This document shows positions 1 to 11,900 of a DNA stretch of 64,000 bases, piece after piece. The notes under the pieces were generated by a model that did not search any database, was not told the origin of the DNA, and worked only from the letters and a program-made list of their open reading frames with translations. Every line of letters begins with the position of its first letter. Within the stretch, counting starts at the first letter, position 1. Source of the stretch: Bolinopsis microptera (lineage: Eukaryota > Ctenophora > Tentaculata > Lobata > Bolinopsidae); contig NC_087080.1 of NCBI RefSeq assembly GCF_026151205.1, forward strand, positions 8,459,720 to 8,523,719. Direction: 5' to 3'. Made by a program: the position numbers and the translations under genes.

Positions 1-3000
1 GGAGGAGTAGTAGTTGGAGGGAGTAGTAGTTGGCGGAGTAGTAGTTGGAGGAGTAGTAGTTGGAGGAGTAGTAGTTGGAGGAGTAGTAGTTGGAGGAGTA
101 GTAGTTGGAGGAGTAGTAGTTGGAGGAGTAGTAGTTGGCGGAGTAGTAGTTGGAGGAGTAGTAGTTGGAGGAGTAGTAGTTGGAGGAGTAGTAGTTGGAG
201 GAGTAGTAGTTGGAGGAGTAGTAGTTGGAGGAGTAGTTGGAGGAGTAGTAGTTGGAGGAGTAGTAGTTGGAGGAGTAGTAGTTGGAGGAGTAGTAGTTGG
301 AGGAGTAGTAGTTGGAGGAGTAGTAGTTGGAGGAGTAGTAGTTGGAGGAGTAGTAGTTGGAGGAGGAGTAGTTGGAGGAGTAGTAGTTGGAGGAGTAGTA
401 GTTGGAGGAGTAGTAGTTGGAGGAGTAGTAGTTGGAGGAGTAGTAGTTGGAGGAGTAGTAGTTGGAGGAGTAGTAGTTGGAGGAGTAGTAGTTGGAGGAG
501 TAGTAGTTGGAGGAGTAGTAGTTGGAGGAGTAGTAGTTGGAGGAGTAGTAGTTGGAGGAGTAGTAGTTGGAGGAGTAGTAGTTGGAGGAGTAGTAGTTGG
601 AGGAGTAGTAGTTGGAGGAGTAGTAGTTGGAGGAGTAGTAGTTGGAGGAGTAGTAGTTGGAGGAGTAGTAGTTGGAGGAGTAGTAGTTGGAGGAGTAGTA
701 GTTGGAGGAGTAGTAGTTGGAGGAGTAGTAGTTGGAGGAGTAGTAGTTGGAGGAGTAGTAGTTGGAGGAGTAGTAGTTGGAGGAGTAGTAGTTGGAGGAG
801 TAGTAGTTGGAGGAGTAGTAGTTGGAGGAGTAGTAGTTGGAGGAGTAGTAGTTGGAGGAGTAGTAGTTGGAGGAGTAGTAGTTGGAGGAGTAGTAGTTGG
901 AGGAGTAGTAGTTGGAGGAGTAGTAGTTGGAGGAGTAGTAGTTGGAGGAGTAGTAGTAGTTGGAGGAGTAGTAGTTGGAGGAGTAGTAGTAGTTGGAGAG
1001 TAGTAGTTGGAGGAGTAGTAGTTGGAGGAGTAGTAGTAGTTGGAAGAGTAGTAGTTGGAGGAGTAGTAGTTGGAGGAGTAGTAGTTGGAGGAGAAGAAGT
1101 TGGAGGAGTAGTAGTTGGAGGAGTAGTAGTTGGAGGAGTAGTAGTTGGAGGAGTAGTAGTTGGAGGAGTAGTAGTAGTTGGAAGAGTAGTAGTTGGAGGA
1201 GTAGTAGTTGGAGGAGTAGTAGTAGTTGGAAGAGTAGTAGTTGGAGGAGTAGTAGTTGGAGGAGTAGTAGTTGGAGGAGTAGTAGTTGGAGGAGTAGTAG
1301 TTGGAGGAGTAGTAGCTGGAGGAGTAGTAGTTGGAGGAGTAGTAGTTGGAGGAGTAGTAGTAGTTGGAGGAGAAGTAGTTGGAGGAGTAGTAGTTGGAGG
1401 AGGAGTAGTTGGAGGAGTAGTAGTAGTTGGAGGAGTAGTAGTTGGAGGAGTAGTAGTTGGAGGAGTAGTAGTTGGAGGAGTAGTAGTTGGAGGAGTAGTA
1501 GTTGGAGGAGTAGTAGTTGGAGGAGTAGTAGTTGGAGGAGTAGTAGTTGGAGGAGTAGTAGTTGGAGGAGTAGTAGTTGGAGGAGAAGTAGTTGGAGGAG
1601 TAGTAGTTGGAGGAGTAGTAGTTGGAGGAGTAGTAGTTGGAGGAGTAGTAGTAGTTGGAGGAGTAGTAGTTGGAGGGGTAGTAGTTGGAGGAGTAGTAGT
1701 TGGAGGAGTAGTAGTTGGAGGAGTAGTAGTTGGAGGAGTAGTAGTAGTTGGAAGAGTAGTAGTTGGAGGAGTAGTAGTTGGAGGAGGAGTAGTTGGAGGA
1801 GTAGTAGTTGGAGGAGTAGTAGTTGGAGGAGTAGTAGTTGGAGGAGTAGTAGTTGGAGGAGTAGTAGTTGGAGGAGTAGTAGTTGGAGGAGTAGTAGTTG
1901 TAGGAGTAGTAGCTGGAGGAGTAGTAGCTGGAGGAGTAGTAGTTGGAGGAGTAGTAGTTGGAGGAGTAGTAGTTGGAGGAGTAGTAGTTGGAGGAGTAGT
2001 AGTTGGAGGAGTAGTAGTTGGAGGAGTAGTAGTTGGAGGAGTAGTAGTTGGAGGAGTAGTAGTTGGAAGAGTAGTAGTTGGAGGAGTAGTAGTTGGAGGA
2101 GTAGTAGTTGGAGGAGTAGTAGTTGGAGGAGTAGTAGTTGGAGGAGTAGTAGTTGGAGGAGTAGTAGTTGGAGGAGTAGTAGTTGGAGGAGTAGTAGTTG
2201 GAAGAGTAGTAGTTGGAGGAGTAGTAGTTGGAGGAGTAGTAGTTGGAGGAGTAGTAGTTGGAGGAGTAGTAGTTGGAGGAGTAGTAGTTGGAGGAGTAGT
2301 AGTTGGAGGAGTAGTAGTTGGAGGAGTAGTAGTTGTAGGAGTAGTAGCTGGAGGAGTAGTAGCTGGAGGAGTAGTAGTTGGAGGAGTAGTAGTTGGAGGA
2401 GTAGTAGTTGGAGGAGTAGTAGTTGGAGGAGTAGTAGTTGGAGGAGGAGTAGTTGGAGGAGTAGTAGTTGGAGGAGTAGTAGTTGGAGGAGTAGTAGTTG
2501 GAGGAGTAGTAGTTGGAGGAGTAGTAGTTGGAAGAGTAGTAGTTGGAGGAGTAGTAGTAGTTGGCGGAGTAGTAGTTGGAGGAGTAGTAGTTGGAGGAGT
2601 AGTAGTTGGAGGAGTAGTAGTTGGAGGAGTAGTAGTTGGAGGAGTAGTAGTTGGAGGAGTAGTAGTAGTTGGCGGAGTAGTAGTTGGAGGAGTAGTAGTT
2701 GGAGGAGTAGTAGTTGGAGGAGGATTAGTTGGCGGAGTAGTAGTTGGAGGAGTAGTAGTTGGAGGAGTAGTAGTTGGAGGAGTAGTAGTTGGAGGAGTAG
2801 TAGTTGGCGGAGTAGTAGTTGGAGGAGTAGTAGTTGGAGGAGTAGTAGTTGGAGGAGGAGTAGTTGGAGGAGTAGTAGTTGGAGGAGTAGTAGTTGGAGG
2901 AGGAGTAGTTGGAGGAGTAGTAGTTGGAGGAGTAGTAGTTGGCGGAGTAGTAGTTGGAAGAGTAGTAGTTGGAGGAGTAGTAGTTGGAGGAGTAGTAGTT

Positions 3001-6000
3001 GGAGGAGTAGTAGTTGGAGGAGAAGTAGTTGGAGGAGTAGTAGTTGGAGGAGTAGTAGTTGGAGGAGTAGTAGTTGGAGGAGTAGTAGTTGGAGGAGTAG
3101 TAGTTGGAGGAGTAGTAGTTGGAGGAGTAGTAGTTGGAGGAGTAGTAGTTGGAGGAGTAGTAGTTGGAGGAGTAGTAGTTGGAGGAGTAGTAGTTGGAGG
3201 AGGAGTAGTTGGAGGAGAAGTAGTTGGAGGAGTAGTAGTTGGAGGAGAAGTAGTTGGAGGAGTAGTAGTTGGCGGAGTAGTAGTTGGCGGAGTAGTAGTT
3301 GGAGGAGTAGTAGTTGGAGGAGTAGTAGTTGGAGGAGTAGTAGTTGGAGGAGGAGTAGTTGGAGGAGTAGTAGTTGGAGGAGTAGTAGTTGGAGGAGTAG
3401 TAGTTTGAGGAGTAGTAGTTGGAGGAGTAGTAGTTGGAGGAGTAGTAGTTGGAGGAGTAGTAGTTGGAGGAGAAGTAGTTGGAGGAGTAGTAGTTGGAGG
3501 AGTAGTAGTTGGAGGAGTAGTAGTAGTTGGAAGAGTAGTAGTTGGAGGAGTAGTAGTTGGAGGAGTAGTAGTTGGAGGAGTAGTAGTTGGAGGAGTAGTA
3601 GTTGGAGGAGTAGTAGTAGTTGGAGTAGTAGTAGTTGGAGTAGTAGTAGTAGTTGGAAGAGTAGTAGTTGGAGGAGTAGTAGTTGGAGGAGTAGTAGTAG
3701 TTGGAAGAGTAGTAGTTGGAGGAGTAGTAGTTGGAGGAGTAGTAGTTGGAGGAGAAGAAGTTGGAGGAGTAGTAGTTGGAGGAGTAGTAGTTGGAGGAGT
3801 AGTAGTTGGAGGAGTAGTAGTTGGAGGAGTAGTAGTAGTTGGAAGAGTAGTAGTTGGAGGAGTAGTAGTTGGAGGAGTAGTAGTAGTTGGAAGAGTAGTA
3901 GTTGGAGGAGTAGTAGTTGGAGGAGTAGTAGTTGGAGGAGTAGTAGTTGGAGGAGTAGTAGTTGGAGGAGTAGTAGCTGGAGGAGTAGTAGTTGGAGGAG
4001 TAGTAGTTGGAGGAGTAGTAGTAGTTGGAGGAGAAGTAGTTGGAGGAGTAGTAGTTGGAGGAGGAGTAGTTGGAGGAGTAGTAGTAGTTGGAGGAGTAGT
4101 AGTTGGAGGAGTAGTAGTTGGAGGAGTAGTAGTTGGAGGAGTAGTAGTTGGAGGAGTAGTAGTTGGAGGAGTAGTAGTTGGAGGAGTAGTAGTTGGAGGA
4201 GTAGTAGTTGGAGGAGTAGTAGTTGGAGGAGTAGTAGTTGGAGGAGAAGTAGTTGGAGGAGTAGTAGTTGGAGGAGTAGTAGTTGGAGGAGTAGTAGTTG
4301 GAGGAGTAGTAGTAGTTGGAGGAGTAGTAGTTGGAGGGGTAGTAGTTGGAGGAGTAGTAGTTGGAGGAGTAGTAGTTGGAGGAGTAGTAGTTGGAGGAGT
4401 AGTAGTAGTTGGAAGAGTAGTAGTTGGAGGAGTAGTAGTTGGAGGAGGAGTAGTTGGAGGAGTAGTAGTTGGAGGAGTAGTAGTTGGAGGAGTAGTAGTT
4501 GGAGGAGTAGTAGTTGGAGGAGTAGTAGTTGGAGGAGTAGTAGTTGGAGGAGTAGTAGTTGTAGGAGTAGTAGCTGGAGGAGTAGTAGCTGGAGGAGTAG
4601 TAGTTGGAGGAGTAGTAGTTGGAGGAGTAGTAGTTGGAGGAGTAGTAGTTGGAGGAGTAGTAGTTGGAGGAGGAGTAGTTGGAGGAGTAGTAGTTGGAGG
4701 AGTAGTAGTTGGAGGAGTAGTAGTTGGAGGAGTAGTAGTTGGAGGAGTAGTAGTTGGAAGAGTAGTAGTTGGAGGAGTAGTAGTAGTTGGCGGAGTAGTA
4801 GTTGGAGGAGTAGTAGTTGGAGGAGTAGTAGTTGGAGGAGTAGTAGTTGGAGGAGTAGTAGTTGGAGGAGTAGTAGTTGGAGGAGTAGTAGTAGTTGGCG
4901 GAGTAGTAGTTGGAGGAGTAGTAGTTGGAGGAGTAGTAGTTGGAGGAGGATTAGTTGGCGGAGTAGTAGTTGGAGGAGTAGTAGTTGGAGGAGTAGTAGT
5001 TGTAGGAGTAGTAGCTGGAGGAGTAGTAGCTGGAGGAGTAGTAGTTGGAGGAGTAGTAGTTGGAGGAGTAGTAGTTGGAGGAGTAGTAGTTGGAGGAGTA
5101 GTAGTTGGAGGAGGAGTAGTTGGAGGAGTAGTAGTTGGAGGAGTAGTAGTTGGAGGAGTAGTAGTTGGAGGAGTAGTAGTTGGAGGAGTAGTAGTTGGAA
5201 GAGTAGTAGTTGGAGGAGTAGTAGTAGTTGGCGGAGTAGTAGTTGGAGGAGTAGTAGTTGGAGGAGTAGTAGTTGGAGGAGTAGTAGTTGGAGGAGTAGT
5301 AGTTGGAGGAGTAGTAGTTGGAGGAGTAGTAGTAGTTGGCGGAGTAGTAGTTGGAGGAGTAGTAGTTGGAGGAGTAGTAGTTGGAGGAGGATTAGTTGGC
5401 GGAGTAGTAGTTGGAGGAGTAGTAGTTGGAGGAGTAGTAGTTGGAGGAGTAGTAGTTGGAGGAGTAGTAGTTGGCGGAGTAGTAGTTGGAGGAGTAGTAG
5501 TTGGAGGAGTAGTAGTTGGAGGAGGAGTAGTTGGAGGAGTAGTAGTTGGAGGAGTAGTAGTTGGAGGAGGAGTAGTTGGAGGAGTAGTAGTTGGAGGAGT
5601 AGTAGTTGGCGGAGTAGTAGTTGGAAGAGTAGTAGTTGGAGGAGTAGTAGTTGGCGGAGTAGTAGTTGGAGGAGGAGTAGTTGGAGGAGTAGTAGTTGGA
5701 GGAGTAGTAGTTGGAGGAGTAGTAGTTGGAGGAGTAGTAGTTGGAGGAGTAGTAGTTGGAGGAGAAGTAGTTGGAGGAGGAGTAGTTGGAGGAGTAGTAG
5801 TTGGAGGAGTAGTAGTTGGAGGAGTAGTAGTTGGAGGAGTAGTAGTTGGAGGAGTAGTAGTTGGAGGAGTAGTAGTTGGAGGAGTAGTAGTTGGAGGAGT
5901 AGTAGTTGGAGGAGTAGTAGTTGGAAGAGTAGTAGTTGGAGGAGTAGTAGTTGGAGGAGTAGTAGTTGGAGGAGTAGTAGTTGGAGGAGTAGTAGTTGGA

Positions 6001-7083
6001 GGAGTAGTAGTTGGAGGAGTAGTAGTTGGAGGAGTAGTAGTTGGAGGAGTAGTAGTTGTAGGAGTAGTAGCTGGAGGAGTAGTAGCTGGAGGAGTAGTAG
6101 TTGGAGGAGTAGTAGTTGGAGGAGTAGTAGTTGGAGGAGTAGTAGTTGGAGGAGTAGTAGTTGGAGGAGGAGTAGTTGGAGGAGTAGTAGTTGGAGGAGT
6201 AGTAGTTGGAGGAGTAGTAGTTGGAGGAGTAGTAGTTGGAGGAGTAGTAGTTGGAAGAGTAGTAGTTGGAGGAGTAGTAGTAGTTGGCGGAGTAGTAGTT
6301 GGAGGAGTAGTAGTTGGAGGAGTAGTAGTTGGAGGAGTAGTAGTTGGAGGAGTAGTAGTTGGAGGAGTAGTAGTTGGAGGAGTAGTAGTAGTTGGCGGAG
6401 TAGTAGTTGGAGGAGTAGTAGTTGGAGGAGTAGTAGTTGGAGGAGGATTAGTTGGCGGAGTAGTAGTTGGAGGAGTAGTAGTTGGAGGAGTAGTAGTTGG
6501 AGGAGTAGTAGTTGGAGGAGTAGTAGTTGGCGGAGTAGTAGTTGGAGGAGTAGTAGTTGGAGGAGTAGTAGTTGGAGGAGGAGTAGTTGGAGGAGTAGTA
6601 GTTGGAGGAGTAGTAGTTGGAGGAGGAGTAGTTGGAGGAGTAGTAGTTGGAGGAGTAGTAGTTGGCGGAGTAGTAGTTGGAAGAGTAGTAGTTGGAGGAG
6701 TAGTAGTTGGCGGAGTAGTAGTTGGAGGAGGAGTAGTTGGAGGAGTAGTAGTTGGAGGAGTAGTAGTTGGAGGAGTAGTAGTTGGAGGAGTAGTAGTTGG
6801 AGGAGTAGTAGTTGGAGGAGAAGTAGTTGGAGGAGGAGTAGTTGGAGGAGTAGTAGTTGGAGGAGTAGTAGTTGGAGGAGTAGTAGTTGGAGGAGTAGTA
6901 GTAGTTGGCGGAGTAGTAGTTGGAGGAGTAGTAGTTGGAGGAGTAGTAGTTGGAGGAGTAGTAGTAGTTGGCGGAGTAGTAGTTGGAGGAGTAGTAGTTG
7001 GAGGAGTAGTAGTTGGAGGAGTAGTAGTTGGAGGAGTAGTAGTTGGAGGAGGAGTAGTTGGCGGAGTAGTAGTTGGAGGAGTC
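1..7083. repeat. 15-bp minisatellite (GGAGGAGTAGTAGTT)n with higher-order blocks
   Basis: About 470 tandem copies of GGAGGAGTAGTAGTT, running off the left edge. Variant units are 12 bp (one GTA lost) and 18 bp (one GTA gained), with scattered substitutions such as GGCGG, GGAAG, GGAGAAG, AGCTGG and TTGTAGG. The first ~0.95 kb is nearly homogeneous; the rest is variant-rich and shows block duplications. Two indels of one base occur, an extra G near 22 and a missing G near 998. Between them and from ~998 to 7083, all length changes are multiples of three. The array ends at the unique sequence after 7083. It is very G-rich on the plus strand and could form G-quadruplexes. Confidence 0.97.
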
Positions 7084-7175
7084 CTAACTCTCCTCACGTC
7101 CGTAAATGGAGTTTTCTTTGTATCATATAAGTATGTACTATAATATACAATACATAAGCTAATCAATGAAATAAT
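998..7175 (-). other. Candidate mucin-like Pro/Thr-rich coding frame across the minisatellite
   Basis: Read on the minus strand, the register complementary to AGT AGT AGT TGG AGG gives the pentapeptide PPTTT. It has no stop from about 7175 down to the 1-base shift near 998, about 2,050 codons. Variants give Ser, Ala, Asn, Leu or Gln at Thr/Pro positions, or are silent (CGG to CCG, GGT to ACC), which suits an O-glycosylated PTS domain. No in-frame Met exists, so an upstream exon would be needed; a possible acceptor, a TATAG on the minus strand, lies near 7142. I see no signal-peptide exon or flanking domain, so this may only be a satellite. The alternative plus-strand frames (SSSWR, VVVGG) look non-biological. 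Confidence 0.3.
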
Positions 7176-8076
7176 TCATTATGTAAACCAAGTAACGAAC
7201 TATCTAAACTAGAATATTAAACGGAGTTAACATCCATGGTATTCTCACTAGAGAACAGGATAAAAAGCGGGATTGGAGCGAAACCTGCTGTCAATAGAGC
7301 AGTTTTCCTTTTAGTTGAAGTTTATCCAGATCAAATTACATGATCATTTCAATTTTTAATGAATCTACCTTTAAATTTCCTCAATTCATCATCGTATGGG
7401 CCAATTTAGGCACTATAATTCCTGTTGCACTCGGACAACTGAACCTAATCTTGACTTTTCGTAGACAAGGTAGCTTGGGAAACCCAATCAGTCTACCCAG
7501 TTAACTTTGAAACGGCAACTGAACCCAATCGTCAATATCAATCTAGAGATAATTTTACAACCGGAGAAATCGTGACAATTAAACAGGTTTTCAAATGTAG
7601 CTCTAGTTTAGCTGTTCCCTGGTTTCTACTGCTATAATTTCGGAGACAAAACAGAGACAATATTTCAGTAATTTATATTTGAATTGGTAATTGTAATATA
7701 TGATAAATTAATAATCATTACTTAAAATATCTCAGGATAGTGTCCAAAGCACTATAAAGAGAGTTCATAAGCACCTGCTTTGATTTATTCATTGAAATTG
7801 AAGTTTTAAAATCTCAAATTTGAAACACATGTTCCTGAGATCAACATTTTGCTCCTTACTCTTTTTTTTGACGTCAACTGTAGACAATTTCGTGAATTGC
7901 ACTCATTAAATTGTTAACCTTGTATCTCAGCTTTCGAGTGGAAGATCAAAACATACAATATATACTTTTAGTTACATATTATTTAGGACAATACCTTGCA
8001 GAACACGTCATGTGCCAGGTTACAAGGTCTCAAGTTTTAAATTGTAAAACAAGATTAGTTTATCAACTCTTGTCTC
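7131..8076. other. Gene-free AT-rich spacer
   Basis: Unique AT-rich sequence between the minisatellite and the 3' end of the sulfotransferase gene. I see no convincing exon, RNA gene or repeat. It would contain the 3' UTR of the leftward sulfotransferase gene, and the upstream exon of any minus-strand mucin gene would have to lie here or further right. Confidence 0.6.
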
Positions 8077-9117
8077 TTATTCGTCATTTTCACTGTCAGT
8101 GTAATAATTAGGAAATGGAAAGTTTGGATCGCTAAAGTTGCTGTAATCAAGGAGCTTGAAATCCCATTTATAAATTTCATAAAACTTGTCTACCAGTTCC
8201 TTATCCAATGTAGAAAATAGTTCCCTTGCTTTTACTACTGATGTCTGTAATCTTGGATCACTTTGTCTGTCATAAGATCCTGGCAAAGGAATTTCTATTC
8301 CCACTTTCTTGAAGAACTCAGTGGACATTTGTTCCGCAAACTCCATCGGTAAAATATAGTCATATCGGACTTTGTCCACCACTAAAAACCTGTGTTGAGG
8401 AATGAAATGTGGATCTGTCAGGATTTTCTCGTTTCCTTTTACTGTATACCTTACATACTCCTCGAACGTTGGAGTTACTATCCCGGTTTCTATTAAATGC
8501 ACTAGTTTGTTAAGAGAGATGTGAGTGACATCCCGCTCGGATTGTAGGATCGCCAACTGAAGTTTTGGCAAAGTGTTTCCTTGTGTTTTCTCGCTGGATA
8601 ATTTCTGTCTGTATCCAGAAACAGCTCTAACCCAAGGGTTTCTCAATGCCACAATACTGGTCGCTGTGTTGATCTTCTCGTCGTATTTTCCTTTCCATAT
8701 TATAGCAAAATTAGGAAGTCTGTAAGGAAATGAAAGTTCACTGTGTACATCAGGCAGATACTCAAGTCGACTTTGTAGTACGCCCTCTGCTTGTAGGAAG
8801 AGTTCTTTCCAGTGCGAACACCCTGTTTTAGGTATTCCCGTGAAAATTATGTTAATATTGGGGAAATAATACGTTTGATTGACTGAGGTATGAATCCAGT
8901 CAGATGGCGGCTGGTAGGTACTGTACAGTTCATCATAGAATCGGTTTAACTGTTCTTTTAACCACTCTTGAGATGGGATCTCGTAATCAATCATGGATGA
9001 AACTGCTCTTAAATTGAGCTCGAACTTTGTCTTTATGATTTCCAGATAAAGTATCGAAAAAAAAGAACAAAAAGCAATCGAAATAAAAATAGATTTGTAA
9101 AATTTTGACGAGACCAT
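8077..9117 (-). CDS. Carbohydrate sulfotransferase, HNK-1/chondroitin (CHST8-14) family
   Basis: A single-exon gene of 346 residues starting at the ATG at 9117 and ending in TAA. It should transfer sulfate from PAPS to a glycan hydroxyl in the Golgi lumen. Residues ~10-28 form one hydrophobic segment near the N-terminus, giving the type II membrane topology of this family. The 5'-phosphosulfate loop is PKTGCSHWKELF (about residues 96-107), matching the family pattern PKxGCxxWK. The 3'-phosphate site is ALRNPWVRAVSGYRQKL (about 157-173), matching RxPxxRxxSxYxxK. The length is typical for the Sulfotransfer_2 family (PF03567). The acceptor glycan cannot be read from sequence. The upstream neighbour on this strand is far away, so it stands alone. 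Confidence 0.9.
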   Translation of the reverse strand: MVSSKFYKSIFISIAFCSFFSILYLEIIKTKFELNLRAVSSMIDYEIPSQEWLKEQLNRFYDELYSTYQPPSDWIHTSVNQTYYFPNINIIFTGIPKTGCSHWKELFLQAEGVLQSRLEYLPDVHSELSFPYRLPNFAIIWKGKYDEKINTATSIVALRNPWVRAVSGYRQKLSSEKTQGNTLPKLQLAILQSERDVTHISLNKLVHLIETGIVTPTFEEYVRYTVKGNEKILTDPHFIPQHRFLVVDKVRYDYILPMEFAEQMSTEFFKKVGIEIPLPGSYDRQSDPRLQTSVVKARELFSTLDKELVDKFYEIYKWDFKLLDYSNFSDPNFPFPNYYTDSENDE

Positions 9118-9535
9118 CAATAAACGTGAACGTTAACGAGAATATAAGAGTAATCTGTAATTATACACAATGTCTATACTGGCTAATATTGTCCAATCCA
9201 CCGTACCATCTTCAAATGATGTGCCCATGTGTTTTTGTTCATAAGTATTGAATTTCGGTCGTTAATTTTTATAGTTATTGACCGAACCGCAAGCGAAAGG
9301 AGTATTTACGGTACACAACCACTTAGATTAGTTACATTATAATACAACTGCAGTTGTGTTAGTAGCAGAACCGTTATTGCACTATTCACACTCTGACATC
9401 TATACTTTATAGTGTTCTGTTTTACAAATGTAACGTACAATACTTTTACTCTCTGGGGCACCACAACTATTACACCTCATCACTCGCGTGTTTTACTATA
9501 TTCCTACCCATTCTTCCATTTCTATATTAATTACC

Positions 9536-9627
9536 TTTTGATGATAGTTGGTAACGAAGTGAGAGTTTCCACTCAGTGTTATAACACTGAGTGGAAACTC
9601 TCACTTCGTCACCAACTATCATCAAAA
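9536..9627. repeat. 92-bp near-perfect palindrome without spacer
   Basis: Arms 9536-9581 and 9582-9627 are reverse complements with one mismatch (A at ~9553 against the C at ~9610). The centre is CAGTGTTATAACACTG, so there is no loop. Outside it, ATTAATTACC on the left and GGTAATTAAC further right are also complementary, suggesting a nested foldback element. As RNA it would form a perfect 46-bp hairpin. Confidence 0.95.
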
Positions 9628-9816
9628 TATATGATCGACCCACTCATAAGAGCGAAGAAAGATTACCAATTAATTGGTAATTAACACTTATTATATTCGC
9701 TATATCTTTCACGACATTAAAACACGTGATGTTACCTCATGTTCTCCTTTTCTTTACTTGTTTTATTATTTAATTAATAAATCAATTAATTATCTAATCC
9801 AAAGGTTGTTGTATAA

Positions 9817-10245
9817 AAAGTTGTTCTCTTTTATATTTTGAACACATTGGTTCAATCTAGAACCTTCTACAACATTCAGAAGTCGTTTTATTAGCGGAGA
9901 TTCAATGTGGTAAAAAGTGATAAATAGTGGTTATTCTTTACGAGTTTCGAAAATTTTACAAGTCCAAAATATTGAAGGTGAAAAATTTTATAAAAATTAG
10001 TTCATTATACGTGGAATGTAATTGTGAAAATTTTTTATGAAAATATATTTTTGAAATATTTGAAAATTTATTAATTATTTAATTAATTAATTAAACAATT
10101 TATTTTTGAAAAAGTTGTTGAAGAAAAAGTTGTTCTTCTTTGTTTTTTTAAAAACACAATGCTTTAAACTAGAATCTTCTAGGATATTCAGAACGTGACT
10201 TATTTGCAGAAAACCAAAGTGGTAAAAAAGGTGGTAAAAAAGTGG
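9817..10245. repeat. Diverged direct duplication, ~310 bp apart
   Basis: Segment 9817-9929 and segment 10128-10245 share an ordered series of words: AAGTTGTTC, then AACACA, CTAGAA, TTCTA, ATTCAGAA, then GGTAAAAA. The match is interrupted by many changes, so this looks like an old tandem duplication or two copies of a decayed element. No coding potential is seen. Confidence 0.5.
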
Positions 10246-10460
10246 TAATTGTGGATTTTCCTGAAGTCGAGGATTTTGGGAGCTCTCTGGAATGATTCCT
10301 TGGACCTGTCCCGATCATATCCCGTTAAAATCGCTTTGTTGCGAATTTTGTCCGACAAAGGCTTAAATTAGGACGGATTTGACTGTACTAGTTTAAACTT
10401 CCTCACCTGTGACCTGTCTACGCAGAGTCACTAAATATAGGAAAATTGAGACCTTAAGAG

Positions 10461-10490
10461 CTTAAGGGGGTGAACCCCCACCCCCTTAAG
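10461..10490. repeat. Short GC-rich hairpin
   Basis: CTTAAGGGGGTG (10461-10472) pairs perfectly with CACCCCCTTAAG (10479-10490) around a 6-base loop. Orientation and role are unknown; no gene end is evident beside it. Confidence 0.7.
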
Positions 10491-11900
10491 GTCTTCCGTA
10501 AGGGCTGCGATCACCTTCAGATTGCAATTTGGTGGAAAGGAAAATAAGACGGTAAATCGGGTTTTTGATGTTAGAGTCCCAGTCGGCTCTTTGCTTGTAG
10601 AATAAACTGGAATGTTGGGCAAAGTTGATCGTATCCCAGCATGTGTATATATAATAAGTAAAGTACATATTATATAGATGAGCTTGACCAAGCGTTCTTG
10701 GTAGACATATGAAGAAGCGTAGGGTGCTCACTAAATTTATTGCTAATTGAGCTATTAATTAATTGCTAATTAAGATGTTAATTTCAGGGGGAGCAGGTAT
10801 CTGGACACCCTCACGGTGTTCTGTAGTCGATACTTGAAACGGAATTCAATTTATTCTGCTATCTACCACTGCTCCAAACAGATAAACTCTGATGAGGTTT
10901 GATTAAACGCAATTAATGGAGTTATTTGGATGGTTTCCCTATTGGAATTATACTAATAGCTTATTAGTATAGATTGTTAAGAGGCAAATATTCGCCAAGA
11001 AACTGAAATACTTAAATTGAAAGAGCTTGAGAGCATGTTCTATTTTACAGGGTGTTTCATAAATAGTGTCCTTTTTTGATTTATTGTCAAATTTAGTACA
11101 ATGAAAAAACCTTTCAAATTTTAAGAATCGTCCCTTTAAATCTAATTTGTTTCTAAAGTTCTTTCTGTCCCCAACAAGTTAACTGCTCAGGGAGAGGTAG
11201 ATAAGGAGATCGTATCTTCCAGTGATGCGTCAGGGGAGGAATTGTTTAGCTTCGGTTGTCAGAGATATGAGGATCCTTTAACTATCGCAGGTTGTACAAT
11301 ATATATATCGAACTGCTGCACTTAAGATAGGATTATTGGTGGGTTTAAAAGGATCGATTTTTTCCTTTTCACCCTTTTGAAAAAAGGCAATAGTGAAAGG
11401 TTACGAATGGACGTTTTTGCAGAAAAACGTGGATTTTGGGGATTGCAGTAGGTGGGTCAAATATATGTCGTGTTGCTTCCGTTCGTTACCATGTCAACTT
11501 GCCGCGCACACGCGCGCGAGGATTGCTTGCGGAGATGTGGTGTATAGCTAGTCTGTGGTCAATGAATGCGCGGCGCACGAGCGTATTTTAATGTATACTA
11601 GTAATGTATAATATTTTGTAATAAGCCCAACTTGAACGTGGCACGCGTAGTGTATTGATGTTTCAATATTATTATTATAAGGTGAGCTGATTAGAGCTTA
11701 TATTAATAGTTATAGTGAAATGGAAATCTAGCGTCCGCCAAGACGAAACAACGGGCGCAATTCTTGTTCCTTTTCTGATCCGAATTTTAAAAACAAAATC
11801 TTGAGCTGGCCCGTGCTGCGCTGTTATGGTACTGAACTTAAGAAGTCATAAGTTCAGTTTTTATCACGGTTTGTTAACCTTAATTAAGTAATTATTACAG

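Larger units (their letters stand above)
9118..11900. other. Non-coding AT-rich region with palindromes and decayed repeats
   Basis: No exon is recognisable on either strand. The stretch carries the 92-bp palindrome, a small perfect palindrome TTACCAATTAATTGGTAA (9663-9680), a diverged direct duplication and a 12-bp-arm hairpin (10461-10490), listed separately where useful. 10738-11880 shows nothing I can name. Confidence 0.5.

Noticed and set aside
14-7130. Plus-strand frames of VVVGG and SSSWR repeats
   Set aside because: Direct products of the minisatellite; the compositions match no known protein class and the frame changes at ~1000. Only the complementary PPTTT frame is kept as a candidate.
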